A DNA stretch of 64,000 nt. It comes from Cellulomonas hominis. Lineage in GTDB: Bacteria > Actinomycetota > Actinomycetes > Actinomycetales > Cellulomonadaceae. Below the pieces are notes generated by a model that made no database searches, was not told the origin of the DNA, and saw only the letters and a program-made list of their open reading frames with translations. Made by a program: the position numbers and the translations under genes. Location of the stretch: contig NZ_CABEGA010000016.1 in NCBI RefSeq assembly GCF_901521055.1, positions 1 through 64,000 on the forward strand, given 5' to 3'. Positions 37,501-46,749 of this stretch are shown here, one piece after another (positions within the stretch are counted from its first letter, which is position 1; each line of letters begins with the position of its first letter).

Positions 37501-39775
37501 CGTCGCCGGGCCCGAAGGTGACGTCGTCGTCGGCCGGCGCGACACCGGTCAGCCCGGCGCCCACCCCCGTGCCGGTGCCGGTGGCGGTCACGGTGTTCCG
37601 CAGCGTCGTCCCGGCCGGCTGCGCGCCGTCCAGGGCGAGCACGAGCGTCACGCGCGGACCGAACGACCCGTCGACCGGCAGAGACGCGCCGGTCGCGGTC
37701 CACACGACGCGCACGCCGTCGACCCGGTCACCGTCCGCCGGCACCGCGACGTCGAGCAGCGCGGCGGCGTCCGTGGTGGGACCGGCCACGGTGGACCAGG
37801 CACCCCCGCGGCGCACCAGCACCTCGGCGCGCGAGCCGGCCGGCACCTGCACCGAGCCGATCCGGTCCAGCACCGCGGCGTCCCACAGCGGGGAGTCCGG
37901 GCCGGCGACGTCCTCGACCACCAGCGAGCCCACCGGGACCGTGGTGTCGGCCGAGACCCGGCCCGTCACGGTCGCGACCAGCTCCTGGCCGTCCGCGCCG
38001 GGCAGCGGTGCGCCCGCGGCCTGCTGGGTGAGCGTCTTGGCGGCCGTGGTCACGACCTGCCGGGGGACGACCGTGAGCGCGGCGCTCGCGGTGCGCGGGG
38101 TCGCGGCGGTGCCGTCGGCGGCGGTGCCGTCCACGGCGACCTCGTTGGTGAACGACCGCAGACCCGTCCACGCCGGGTCCGTGGTGACGCGGAACGGCAC
38201 GGCGGCCGCGGCGCCGGCGGTCAGCACGCCGGTGTACTCCACGGTGAAGCCCGTGACGACGGCGCCGGCCGGGGCCGTCGGCCACGCGGTCGTCGAGCCG
38301 GTCGGCGGCGTGACCGTCGCGGTGAGCGGGAGGCCCGGCCCGGTGCCCAGCAGCGTCACGGACGCCCCGGTCGCGCCCGCCGGCCAGTCCGCGGCGGGCA
38401 CCGCGCCCGACCCGTCGGCACCGAAGCCGGCGAAGGCCAGCAGCCCGTCCGCGGTCGCCCCGAGGGGGCCGGCACCGGCGGATGAGGGCTCGGCGATGCG
38501 CAGCGCGGACAGCGCGGTGTTGGAGGAGTTCCGGGCAGTCAGGCGGACCACGGAGGGCTGCCCGGCGACCACCTCGGCGCGGGCGGCACCGTCGAACGTC
38601 TTGCCCGCGGCGACCTCGACGGTCACCGGGTTGATCTGGAAGTCCGCGGACGCGGTGGCGGACGCGTCGCCGCGGGGCGTGCTCAGCGTGGCGGCCGCGG
38701 TGTTGGTGACGCGGGTCGTCGCGTCGCGCGGCGCCGAGCCCGACTGGCCCAGCACCAGCGGGACGCTGCCGGCCGCGCCGCCCGCGACGATCGTGCCGTC
38801 GGGGGTCGTGCCGCCGTCGAACCGCAGGACGACCGCCGTCACCGACGCGAGGTCCACGCCGTCGGCGTCGATCTCCTGGCCCGGCAGGAACGGGCCGAGC
38901 GTGGTGGTGCCGTCCGCCGTCGTCAGGTCGACGCTCAGGGAGGAGGCTCCCTCGGGGGCGGTCCACGCGCCGAGGGAGCGGAGCTCCAGCGGGGTCCCCG
39001 GCCCGAAGGCCGCCGGCGCCCCGGCGGCGGGGTCGGTCACCGTGAGCGCCGTCGCGGCGACGGGCGAGGTGTTGCGCGCCCCGAGCGTCGCGGTGACATC
39101 ACCGGCCTCGCCGGCGACCTGGTCGGAGGGGGCGATCTGCTTGGTCAGCGCGACCTGGGGCGTGACCGGCACCGCGATGGTGACGGTGGCCGCGGCCTGC
39201 GCGGGGTCGGCGTTCGTCGCGGTGGCGTCGGCGGTGTTCGTCACCGCGCGCCCGTCCCAGGACAGCGGCGTCGCGGCGGGCAGCGTGCTCCGCAGCAGCA
39301 CCGACACGCTCTGGCCCGCGGCGAGGCCGACGACGCCCGGGTGGTTCGCGTCCGTCTCCTGGAACGCGACGCGCACGTCGTTCCCCGTGACCGTCACGGC
39401 CGCCTGGCCGGTCTGCTCGGACTGGACGGCGACCCCGTCGGCGTCGAGCACGAACGGCTCCGGCACCACGTCGGCGACCGTGACGTCCTCGCAGAACGCG
39501 ACGATCGACTCGCAGGTCACCTCCACGGTCCACGTGATCCGGTCCCCCGGCCGCGCGGTCGCCGCCGACGCGGTCTTCCGCACCGTCAGCGTCCCGCGGT
39601 CGCCCTCGGCCGCGCTCGCGGCCCCCGGCGCGGCCACGGTCAGCACCGCCGTCACGAGCATCAACGCCAGCACGGTCACCAGTGCGGTCAACCGCGCCAC
39701 CGGCTGCCCGATCGACGCGAGCCCACGCCCACGTCCCGTTCCCCAGGTCATCCCCACGTCCATCCGTCTCGACAT
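34529..39775 (-). CDS. giant DUF11-repeat cell-surface protein with LAXTG-type anchor
   Basis: A 1748-residue secreted protein. The signal peptide (about residues 30-60) ends APGAASAAEG. It is followed by a long series of DUF11-type beta-sandwich modules, recognisable by recurring TVTVTNTG and DVLPA phrases. An SdrD-type B domain near residue 1560 carries the Ca-binding loop DEDRDGQQDDGEPGV. A Gly-rich linker (GGGSGGGTGGDPDGGSGG) leads to LAVTG, a membrane helix and RTRWRRRD. It probably acts as a surface stalk or adhesin. The start is uncertain: ATG 39775, 39763 and 39751 are all in frame, and GGGG before 39751 makes that one attractive. Confidence 0.85.
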   Translation of the reverse strand: MSRRMDVGMTWGTGRGRGLASIGQPVARLTALVTVLALMLVTAVLTVAAPGAASAAEGDRGTLTVRKTASAATARPGDRITWTVEVTCESIVAFCEDVTVADVVPEPFVLDADGVAVQSEQTGQAAVTVTGNDVRVAFQETDANHPGVVGLAAGQSVSVLLRSTLPAATPLSWDGRAVTNTADATATNADPAQAAATVTIAVPVTPQVALTKQIAPSDQVAGEAGDVTATLGARNTSPVAATALTVTDPAAGAPAAFGPGTPLELRSLGAWTAPEGASSLSVDLTTADGTTTLGPFLPGQEIDADGVDLASVTAVVLRFDGGTTPDGTIVAGGAAGSVPLVLGQSGSAPRDATTRVTNTAAATLSTPRGDASATASADFQINPVTVEVAAGKTFDGAARAEVVAGQPSVVRLTARNSSNTALSALRIAEPSSAGAGPLGATADGLLAFAGFGADGSGAVPAADWPAGATGASVTLLGTGPGLPLTATVTPPTGSTTAWPTAPAGAVVTGFTVEYTGVLTAGAAAAVPFRVTTDPAWTGLRSFTNEVAVDGTAADGTAATPRTASAALTVVPRQVVTTAAKTLTQQAAGAPLPGADGQELVATVTGRVSADTTVPVGSLVVEDVAGPDSPLWDAAVLDRIGSVQVPAGSRAEVLVRRGGAWSTVAGPTTDAAALLDVAVPADGDRVDGVRVVWTATGASLPVDGSFGPRVTLVLALDGAQPAGTTLRNTVTATGTGTGVGAGLTGVAPADDDVTFGPGDDPVDIRRVDASKSWRDASALIGVDNTDAGAERPQNRLTMQVQNVTGIPVGTLRLTDPDPQTAGNAFDHVDLTHLTVTAPSGTGTLRVVLRAADGGVLHDLGSASAVAELSAEDLADVVSVEARADGTLPDGAVLRVVADTVLRGTTRSGAPISGTVDGAPSTLLTNTLLGDLGDGTPSDAAQASTVLYPEALQPLDGALAKSVSPGTGTRYSADPGRIVRLSLTARRVSDASVSRPAQYVLEDTSEQFWDAFDLVGLEALAGVTAADGAGYTAAVQYRVAGSWTAPVTSALPPGVSTTMPPLPDGAATLPDGTSAADVTGVRVTFTAPSGSWFENREVGGFEGATALFTLRPRAELRSTGAEVPAGTLTNVVTGTVQAEHQPTPVVLDPAEATYTVTDGVLDAAVSKTPATTTTGPGTRLPFRLTVTNTGTAPVVDPVLTDVLPADASGALLVYAPEAYGAATVAVTPSDAAIAGAEPVVTLDGTDLRVTFPPGTRLMPGEQVVATVPLAVRAGTPAGTTLVNGFVLTAAGGLDRRASAEVDVVALPNYLRVKDVAEDVAPGAMPTGVVNTSGSGQACVPEDGFYRTPCLVRTQPGGTETWRLRVTNTGNLPTASATLVDVLPYAGDTGTSRSQSSSARGSVWATAYLGDLQLTGLPAGATSTVRYLLAGETCAYTGDPRSADPFGTGCAEDVWTPAADVDDLSQVRGVRVDLDLSADHLEPGETITATFRTRSATSYDTAAADVDAPAWNTMVVTTASVTPSGLDHETLEPNRAGVAVSRTYALGDRVWVDEDRDGQQDDGEPGVPGVTVRLYPAGSDVPVATTTTDADGRYAFDLLPAGDYRVEFVLDGPTAARYGFTTALRGDAASDSDADAAGWSRTVTLGAGQGRVRPVTSGDGVQADYLDPTVDAGLVLLPTGGGSGGGTGGDPDGGSGGGAGAGAAPDVLTAGRGALAVTGSAGTVALLTVVAGLLLLGAALLAPRTRWRRRD

Positions 39776-40311
39776 CGCCGGTGGTGGTCGAGCGCTCGTG
39801 CGCGCACGTCCGGCTGATCGGACATCGGGGTGGGGCGGGGGTGACCGGAGGTGAGTGCCGGGGTGAACGGCGGGGCACAGGCGGCAGCGGGGCAGCGGCG
39901 AGCGGGAGGGCACGCCATAAGGCCTCCGCACCGAGCAACCGCGCAGGTGCAGGGGACGGCGTGCCTTGACACCCCGCGTCGTCCGCCTCGATTCGCGCGG
40001 CTGCGGCGACTCCGGCACCCGCCGCTCGGCCTACACCCGCACGACATCGCCGGTCGACGCGTCACCCAGCAACGACCCAGCGGACAGGCCGCAATGCACA
40101 GCGTCGCCGCCGAGCAGCTCAGCGAGGCGCCATCCGTGGCCAACCGGAGGTGCAAGTTTGCGGTTCACCTCACCGTCTGGCCGCACCGACGCCCTGTCGC
40201 ACGCCCGGAGCTGACGACGCGTTGGGCCGACTATGGCGCGGCACGCCGGCGTGCGACGTCCGTGAATCCGGCCTGGGTAGTCTCGACCAGCTGGAATGCG
40301 AAGGAGGACAC
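39776..40311. other. 536-bp intergenic region
   Basis: No convincing gene is visible. G+C falls noticeably towards the right. A consensus-like TTGACA is at 39966-39971 without a good -10 partner. TAGTCT at 40278-40283 may be the -10 box of the gene at 40312. The left part should hold the promoter of the surface-protein gene, which I cannot place. Confidence 0.4.
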
Positions 40312-41328
40312 ATGGCGAACCCCACGGTGCCGGTGTGGCTGCCGATCGCGATCTCGGCGCTCGCGCTCGGGGTATCGCTGATCGCGCTCGGCTGGCAGAT
40401 CGCCAAGCACATCCTCGACGGCGGCCGGGTCCTGGTCCAGCTCAACCCCGCGCTGTGGGATCCCGGGCACGCTCTGCGAACGATGGACTCGCGCACCGGT
40501 GCGTGGCGTTCTCCCGGTCAGCTCAAGGAAGGGCGCACGGCAGGTGCCGAATGCGCGGTTCTCGTGGTCGAGAACGCCGGAAGGACCGCGGTGACGATCA
40601 CCGACCCTGGGGTCGCGTACCGCGGTAAGCGCCCGCGCTGGTTCCGGCGCCGCGTCAAGCGTTCACTGACACCCCGGATGCTCGGCCCCGCAGGGGACAT
40701 CGACAAGCAGATCCAGCCCACCGCCGCGCCGTACCGCCTGGAGCCGTACAGCCGAGTAATCTACCTTCTGGACATCCACTCGGCGATCGACCACGCCCGT
40801 GCGAACCTCCGTCCCGGCAAGCGCGTCGTGATGCGCGGCAAGGTTGTCGTCGCCGGTCGGCGGCGGGCCGTGCGCAGCGCGGGCAAGCGACGATGGCGCG
40901 TGCCCGCTACCGCCCGCAGTTTGGACCGGTACGCGCCCAGCGTCCCCGTCGAGCGGGCGGTCGTGCTGATCCTGTTGCGACACCGGGTCGGCGGTGTCGG
41001 GGCGGAGCCGTTGCGGGTCAGTAGCCTGGAGTACGCGTCGCGGCTCATCGCCGCCCGGCTGTGGGAACTGCGTGACGTGCACAGTCAACGTCAACGCGTC
41101 GAGCGCGCACTCGACGACGAGGTGGTGCGCATCGAATGTGGCGAACCCATCGCGATGAACATGGTCACCTACCACCTCACCGAGCTGCTGAGCGTGGAGC
41201 CAGAGGCGCTCGACTGGACCGGAGCGAGGCGCCAGCACCAACTTGAGTTTGCCCCGAGCACCGGGCGCGACGCCCCGCCTGAGTTGCCACCTGCCACAGA
41301 CACACCGTCAGCGAGTCAGGGCGCGTAG
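40312..41328 (+). CDS. uncharacterised membrane-anchored protein
   Basis: A 338-residue protein with one N-terminal helix (VWLPIAISALALGVSLIALGWQIAKHIL) followed by a soluble, basic body. The next 120 residues look like a beta domain (VLVQLNPALWDPG, CAVLVVENAGRTAVTITDPGVAYRG), as in phage- or island-encoded proteins with a short anchor and an Ig-like region. The ATG follows a perfect AAGGAGG. Codon use is less G/C-biased than its neighbours, consistent with recent gain. The family is not recognised. Confidence 0.65.
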   Translation: MANPTVPVWLPIAISALALGVSLIALGWQIAKHILDGGRVLVQLNPALWDPGHALRTMDSRTGAWRSPGQLKEGRTAGAECAVLVVENAGRTAVTITDPGVAYRGKRPRWFRRRVKRSLTPRMLGPAGDIDKQIQPTAAPYRLEPYSRVIYLLDIHSAIDHARANLRPGKRVVMRGKVVVAGRRRAVRSAGKRRWRVPATARSLDRYAPSVPVERAVVLILLRHRVGGVGAEPLRVSSLEYASRLIAARLWELRDVHSQRQRVERALDDEVVRIECGEPIAMNMVTYHLTELLSVEPEALDWTGARRQHQLEFAPSTGRDAPPELPPATDTPSASQGA

Positions 41329-41502
41329 TGGCCGCCGCGCCGAGTTGCCGGCCCAGCACAGAAGGCGCTGCCGCGAGTACCCGCTGCGCTATCCGCGGCG
41401 CTTGGCCGATGCCTGAGACGTCCACGGCGAACGCTGTGGCCCAGCGCTTCCGAAGTGAGCGTCAGCTTTCAAGGATCGGTGCCGCCTATCGGCGGAGGAC
41501 CC

Positions 41503-42444
41503 TCACGCCCCCTCGGCACGCCCCTCGCGCCAGTACCCCATGAACGCCACGGCCTTCCGGTCCACCCCGCAGGTCCCGACGAGGTGCCGGCGCAGGGTCT
41601 TGATCGCCCCGGCCTCCCCCGCGAGCCACGCGTACAGGGCGGCGCTCTGCCGGAGCGGCTCGCCGGTGGCGTGGTCCACGGGGACCTCCCACAGCATGCC
41701 GGTGTCGATGTCCACGTCCTCGAGCTCCATGCCGTCGGGCAGGGGCGCCTCGCCGGGCATGAGCCGGGCGCAGGCGGCCTGGACCGCGGGGACCAGGCGG
41801 GCGCCGTGGTGGGCGCCGTCGCGCGGGAGCCAGCGGACGGTGACGCCGGCGGGGGCGTCGATGGTGAGCTCGTCGCCGGTGACGGGGACCTCGAGCAGGG
41901 CCTCACCGCGGGCGTCGCGGGGCAGGCGCTCCAGGATGCCGGCGATGGCGGGGACCGCGGTCTCGTCGCCGGCGATCAGCAGCCGGTCGGCGTGCGCGGG
42001 CGGGACGAAGTCGATGCCGCCGGACGGGCCGGGGTGCTCGCGGTTGGGGCCGAGGATCACGAGGGAGTCGCCGACGGCGGCGCAGCCGGCCCAACGGGAG
42101 GCGGGCCCGGCGTCGCCGTGCAGGACGACGTCGACGTCGATCTCGCGCTCGGACTGGCGGACGGCGCGGGCGGTGTAGGTGCGGATCGGGTGCCGCAGCT
42201 CCTCGGGCAGGTCGCGCCACTGCAGGTACCAGGACTCGCCCTGCGGGACGACGTCGTACCCGCACGGCAGCGGGAGCAGCAGCTTGATGCGCTGGTCGAA
42301 GCCGTTGTCGGCGAACTGGTCGAGGTCGTCGCCGGTGAAGGTGAACCGGCGGAACGAGGGGGTGAGGTCCACGATCCGCGCGACGCGGACGTCGAAGAAC
42401 CGGAACGGCGTGGTGACGGCCGGTGCGGTGGTGGACGCTGTCAT
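41503..42444 (-). CDS. siderophore-interacting protein (ferric-siderophore reductase)
   Basis: A 313-residue flavoprotein of the ViuB/SIP family that reduces imported ferric siderophores using NAD(P)H and FAD. The FAD-binding motif is the RTYTAR segment near residue 90. The NAD(P)-binding half begins near [14 protein letters not shown] (about 158), and the C-terminal SIP signature ends [16 protein letters not shown] 42444 follows TACGGT by 7 nt. An iron-box-like dyad 18 bp upstream points to control by a DtxR/IdeR repressor. Confidence 0.92.
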   Translation of the reverse strand: MTASTTAPAVTTPFRFFDVRVARIVDLTPSFRRFTFTGDDLDQFADNGFDQRIKLLLPLPCGYDVVPQGESWYLQWRDLPEELRHPIRTYTARAVRQSEREIDVDVVLHGDAGPASRWAGCAAVGDSLVILGPNREHPGPSGGIDFVPPAHADRLLIAGDETAVPAIAGILERLPRDARGEALLEVPVTGDELTIDAPAGVTVRWLPRDGAHHGARLVPAVQAACARLMPGEAPLPDGMELEDVDIDTGMLWEVPVDHATGEPLRQSAALYAWLAGEAGAIKTLRRHLVGTCGVDRKAVAFMGYWREGRAEGA

Positions 42445-42451
42445 GCGAGCC

Positions 42452-42457
42452 ACCGTA
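42452..42457 (-). promoter_or_regulatory. candidate -10 element for the siderophore-interacting protein gene
   Basis: TACGGT (overlapping TATACG) on the minus strand lies 7 nt before the ATG at 42444 and directly downstream of the iron box. Confidence 0.4.
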
Positions 42458-42461
42458 TATC

Positions 42462-42480
42462 GAAGGTGAGCCTTACCTCA
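42462..42480. promoter_or_regulatory. DtxR/IdeR-type iron box
   Basis: The 19-bp site fits the consensus TWAGGTWAGSCTWACCTWA at most positions, with the AGGT core and ACCT core intact and S/W positions respected. It overlaps the -35/-10 spacer of the siderophore-interacting protein gene, so iron-bound repressor would shut that gene. Confidence 0.75.
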
Positions 42481-42523
42481 CCCCCCTTGTGACACATCCC
42501 ACATGGTGGATACCGAGCCGGAC

Positions 42524-43690
42524 TCAGGCGGCCGTGGTCCCGAACGCGAGACCCAGCAGGTAGGTGGCCGCAGCGGCCCCGAACCCGATGGCGAGCTGCC
42601 GCAGAGCCCGCTTGGTGGGCGAGGACCCGGACAGCACCCCGACCGTCGCGCCGGTCACGAGCAGCGCCAGCCCGACCAGGGTGCTCGCGACCGCGACCGC
42701 CGCCCAGCCCTCCAGCCCGAGCAGGTACGGCAGCACCGGGATGAGCGCGCCGGTCGCGAAGAAGCAGAAGCTCGCCGCGGCCGCGCCGATCGCGCTGCCG
42801 ACCGTCTCGTGCTCGTCGACCGCCGGCGCCTCGGGACCGTCCACCGGCGCCGCACCGACGGCGGCCTCGTCCGCGGACCCGGCCGTGCCGAGCGCCGACG
42901 CGGGCACCGCGACGTCCAGGACGCGGAGGTCCGCGAGCACCCGGTCGGCCCGGTCGCGGGCGTCGTCCACCGTCATGCCGCGCGCCCGGTAGACCAGCGC
43001 GAGCTCGTTGGCGTCCAGGTCCAGGTGCGGCAGCGCCTCGCGGGCCTGACGGCTCGGGCGCGACGCCTCCAGCAGCTCCCGTTGGGACCGCACCGAGACG
43101 TACTCGCCGGCGCCCATCGACAGCGCGCCCGCGAGCAGCCCGGCCAGGCCGGTGAGCAGGACCGTGGAGGTCGCGACGCCGCTCGCCCCGATGCCGAGCA
43201 CGAGCGCGAGGTTGCTCACGAGCCCGTCGTTCGCGCCGAACACGGCGGCGCGGAACGTCCCGGACATCCGGTTCCGGCCGCGCATCGCGAGGGACCGCAC
43301 GACCTCCTCGTGGATCCGCTCGTCGGCGGCCATCGTCGGCGTGGCGTCCACGTCCTGGTCGTAGGCCGACCGGGCCTCGGCGCGCTGCGCGAGCGCGAGC
43401 ACGAACACCCCGCCGAACCGGCGCGCGAGCCAGCCCAGCACCCGCGAGCGGTAGTCGCCGCGCAGGGGCCGGCCGACCTGGTCGCCGAGGAGGTCGAGCC
43501 AGTGCTGCTCGTGCCGGCGCTCGGCGTCCGCGAGCTCCAGCAGGATCGCGTGCTCCTCGCCGGTGCGGCGCGACGCGAGGTCGCGGTAGGCGGCGGCCTC
43601 GGCGCGCTCGTCGGCCAGGTAGCGGCGCCAGCGGCGGACCTGCCGCCGGGTGGGCGTGGCGCTGGTGGAGGGGCTGTCGGTGGGTGGCAC
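42524..43690 (-). CDS. VIT1/CCC1-family Fe/Mn transporter with ferritin-like N-domain
   Basis: A 388-residue fusion. Residues 15-100 form a rubrerythrin-like helical domain with metal-ligand Glu/His motifs (ERAEAAAYRDLA, ELADAERRHEQHW). A VIT1/CCC1 membrane domain follows, with GANDGLVSNLALVLGIGASG and MGAGEYVSVRSQREL as its signatures. About five helices are visible. Such fusions move iron or manganese out of the cytoplasm. The gene is beside the siderophore-interacting protein but has no iron box of its own that I can see. Confidence 0.92.
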   Translation of the reverse strand: MPPTDSPSTSATPTRRQVRRWRRYLADERAEAAAYRDLASRRTGEEHAILLELADAERRHEQHWLDLLGDQVGRPLRGDYRSRVLGWLARRFGGVFVLALAQRAEARSAYDQDVDATPTMAADERIHEEVVRSLAMRGRNRMSGTFRAAVFGANDGLVSNLALVLGIGASGVATSTVLLTGLAGLLAGALSMGAGEYVSVRSQRELLEASRPSRQAREALPHLDLDANELALVYRARGMTVDDARDRADRVLADLRVLDVAVPASALGTAGSADEAAVGAAPVDGPEAPAVDEHETVGSAIGAAAASFCFFATGALIPVLPYLLGLEGWAAVAVASTLVGLALLVTGATVGVLSGSSPTKRALRQLAIGFGAAAATYLLGLAFGTTAA

Positions 43691-43782
43691 GGTCGTCCAT
43701 GGTGGGGGCCCGCGGGCGCCGAGTCACGCGTTCCACGCCTGTTCGGGCGCCCGAATCGGGGCGTCCGCCCACCCGCGCGGTC

Positions 43783-44148
43783 TCAGTCCTCCCAGGGCGG
43801 GGTGTCGTCGAGCTTCGCGTAGTACTTCGCGAGGTGGCTCTTCACGCGGTCGACGTCCTTGGCCGGCAGGTCCACGCCGCCGCGCGAGCCCTGCATGACG
43901 GCCGCCGCGGCGAACACCCCGCGGGGCACCGCGACGAGCTTCCCGCCCACCACGTCCGCGATGAGCAGCTTGTACGCGGTGAAGTTCTGCTTCGCGTCGG
44001 CGTCGTACCAGACGTGGGCGTCGCGGTACTTCTCGTTCGGCTCGTCCTGGGCGTCGGCCCAGGCGCGGACCCGCTTCTCGGCGGCGGCGCCGTCCCACTC
44101 GCGGTCGCGGTCGGCGAGCGGGAGGTCCTGGAACGCGGTGACAGCCAT
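43783..44148 (-). CDS. phage-type orphan domain protein
   Basis: A 121-residue protein with an N-terminal LPLADRDREWDGAAAEKRVRAWA motif, a central YKLLIADVVGGKLVAVPRGVFAAAAVMQ segment and a C-terminal VKSHLAKYYAKLDDTPPWED. This combination resembles a domain I associate with phage prohead-protease/maturation proteins, here as a stand-alone gene without other phage genes. Function is unknown; domestication from a phage is possible. ATG 44148 follows GAGGAGCAG. Confidence 0.65.
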   Translation of the reverse strand: MAVTAFQDLPLADRDREWDGAAAEKRVRAWADAQDEPNEKYRDAHVWYDADAKQNFTAYKLLIADVVGGKLVAVPRGVFAAAAVMQGSRGGVDLPAKDVDRVKSHLAKYYAKLDDTPPWED

Positions 44149-44203
44149 GCTGCTCCTCTCAACCGTGGGGTTGCGCAACGTCCGTGGTGATGAGTCGACG
44201 GGT

Positions 44204-45214
44204 TCAGGACGAGGGCGCGGCGGCGCGCAGCTTCTCCAGCAGCGGCCCGGCGGCCTCGTCGAGGAACCGCTGCTGCGCGGCGTCGCCGACCTGGACGAGC
44301 GCGATGTCGGTGAAGCCGGCCTCCCAGTACGCGGACACGGCCTCGACGATCGCGTCCAGGTCCGGGCCGCACGGGATGGTCTCGGCGACGTCGTCGGGCC
44401 GGACGAACTGGCTGGCCGCGTCGAACGCCTCGGTGGTGGGCAGGTCGGCGTTCACGTGCCAGCCGCCCGCGAACCAGCGGAACTGCTCGTGCGCGCGCTG
44501 CTTCGCGGTGTCGACGTCCGGGTCCCAGGAGATCGGGATCTGCCCGATCTTGCGGGACGGGGCAGGCTCCCCGCCCCCGCCCTCGGCCGCCGCCTGCGCG
44601 CGCGCCTCGTCCCACCCGCGCAGCAGGTCGGCCTCCGGCTCCGTGGTGATGAGGTGGTCGGCCAGCGGCGCGAACCGGGAGATCGACTGCGCGCCGGACA
44701 CGGCCACGCCGATCTCGACCGGCCGCTCCGGCAGGTCCCACAGCTTCGCGGAGTCGGTGCGGAAGTGGACGCCGTCGAACGTCAGCCGCTCGCCGTCCAG
44801 CAGCGCGGTGATGATCTCGATGGCCTCCTCGAGCATGTCGTGCCGCTCGCCGACCGCCGGCCAGCGCTCGCCGACCACGTGCTCGTTGAGGTTCTCCCCC
44901 GCCCCGAGGCCGAGCGTGAACCGGCCGTCCGACAGCACACCGAGGGTCGCGGCCTTCTGCGCGACGACGGCGGGGTGGTACCGGACGGTCGGGCACGTCA
45001 CGTACGTCATCAGGTCCACGCGGGAGGTCGCCTGCGCCACGGCGCCCAGCACCGTCCACGCGTACGGGGCGTGGCCCTGCTCGTCGACCCACGGGAAGTA
45101 GTGGTCGCTCGACACCTCGAAGTCGAAGCCGATCCGCTCGGCGTCGACCGCGTACCCCACGAGCTGCTTCGGGCCGGACTGCTCGGTCATCAGGGTGTAG
45201 CCGAATCGCGTCAT
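44204..45214 (-). CDS. F420-dependent LLM-class oxidoreductase (FGD-like)
   Basis: A 336-residue TIM-barrel enzyme of the luciferase-like superfamily, closest in pattern to actinobacterial F420-dependent glucose-6-phosphate dehydrogenase-like proteins. Signatures are FEVSSDHYFPWVDEQGHAPYAWTVLGA, TYVTCPTVRYHPAVVAQKAATL and GRFTLGLGAGENLNEHV. The substrate is not certain. Three in-frame starts are present, and ATG 45214, with GGAGGC upstream, is used. Confidence 0.88.
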   Translation of the reverse strand: MTRFGYTLMTEQSGPKQLVGYAVDAERIGFDFEVSSDHYFPWVDEQGHAPYAWTVLGAVAQATSRVDLMTYVTCPTVRYHPAVVAQKAATLGVLSDGRFTLGLGAGENLNEHVVGERWPAVGERHDMLEEAIEIITALLDGERLTFDGVHFRTDSAKLWDLPERPVEIGVAVSGAQSISRFAPLADHLITTEPEADLLRGWDEARAQAAAEGGGGEPAPSRKIGQIPISWDPDVDTAKQRAHEQFRWFAGGWHVNADLPTTEAFDAASQFVRPDDVAETIPCGPDLDAIVEAVSAYWEAGFTDIALVQVGDAAQQRFLDEAAGPLLEKLRAAAPSS

Positions 45215-45272
45215 GCCTCCGAGACAAGCACCACCGGCCCGCCCCGGCATCCGGAGCGGGCCGGCGGCGGTG

Positions 45273-46136
<864 letters not shown>

Positions 46137-46224
46137 GGGACTTCCTCTCGGTTGTGCGCGCCGGGGCGTGACGCGTCCGGCACCCCGCCCAACCCGGCAC
46201 CGGCGCCGGACCTTCCTGATCGCG

Positions 46225-46248
46225 GGTACCCACTTTCACGTAAGGTAC
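46225..46248. promoter_or_regulatory. candidate HxlR-type operator
   Basis: GTACC (46226-46230) and GGTAC (46244-46248) form an inverted repeat with 13 bp between. It overlaps TAAGGT (46241-46246), which is 6 nt before the regulator's ATG at 46253, so it could mediate autorepression and control of the divergent reductase. Confidence 0.5.
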
Positions 46249-46252
46249 GCAC

Positions 46253-46651
46253 ATGACGGTAAGCAGCCAGGTCACGGCCCCCGCGGCGCTCGACATCTCG
46301 CCCCTCGCGTCGCTGATGACGGACGGCGTGCTCCCCGCGGCCTGCCCGAGCCGCGTCGTCCTGGACCACGTCACCAGCAAGTGGGGCGTCCTCGTCCTCG
46401 TGGCGCTGTCGGAGCGGACGCTGCGCTGGGGCGAGCTGCGCCGGCTCGTGGAGGGCATCAGCGAGAAGATGCTGGCGTCGACCCTGCGCACCCTCGAGGC
46501 CGACGGCCTGGTCCTGCGCGAGGCGACCCCGTCGATCCCGCCCCGGGTGGACTACTCCCTGACCCCGCTCGGCCGGGAGCTCGCCGAGCACCTGCTGCCC
46601 CTGATGGCCTGGATCGGCGCGCACGCGGAGGGCATCGTCAGCGGCCGCTGA
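46253..46651 (+). CDS. HxlR-family transcriptional regulator
   Basis: A 132-residue winged-helix repressor. CPSRVVLDHVTSKWGVLVLVAL, with a conserved Cys near residue 31, precedes the recognition helix region GISEKMLASTLRTLEADGLVLREATPSIPPRVDYSLTPLG. Members with one such cysteine sense quinones or diamide. It is divergent from the QorB-like reductase and probably represses it. The message is likely leaderless, since TAAGGT lies 6 nt before the ATG. Confidence 0.9.
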   Translation: MTVSSQVTAPAALDISPLASLMTDGVLPAACPSRVVLDHVTSKWGVLVLVALSERTLRWGELRRLVEGISEKMLASTLRTLEADGLVLREATPSIPPRVDYSLTPLGRELAEHLLPLMAWIGAHAEGIVSGR

Positions 46652-46749
46652 GCGGCTCCGCGCCGGCACGGGGGCGGGCGGGCACAGGCGACGTCCAGCC
46701 GGGGCGCCTACGATGGCCGCCCCGCCGCCCCCGATCGAAGGACGAGAAC

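Noticed and set aside
39966..39989. Strong promoter with TTGACA
   Set aside because: No -10-like hexamer stands at 16-19 bp spacing, so it is left as an unsupported -35 match.
43783..44148. Prophage based on a maturation-like domain
   Set aside because: There are no terminase, portal, capsid or integrase genes nearby.
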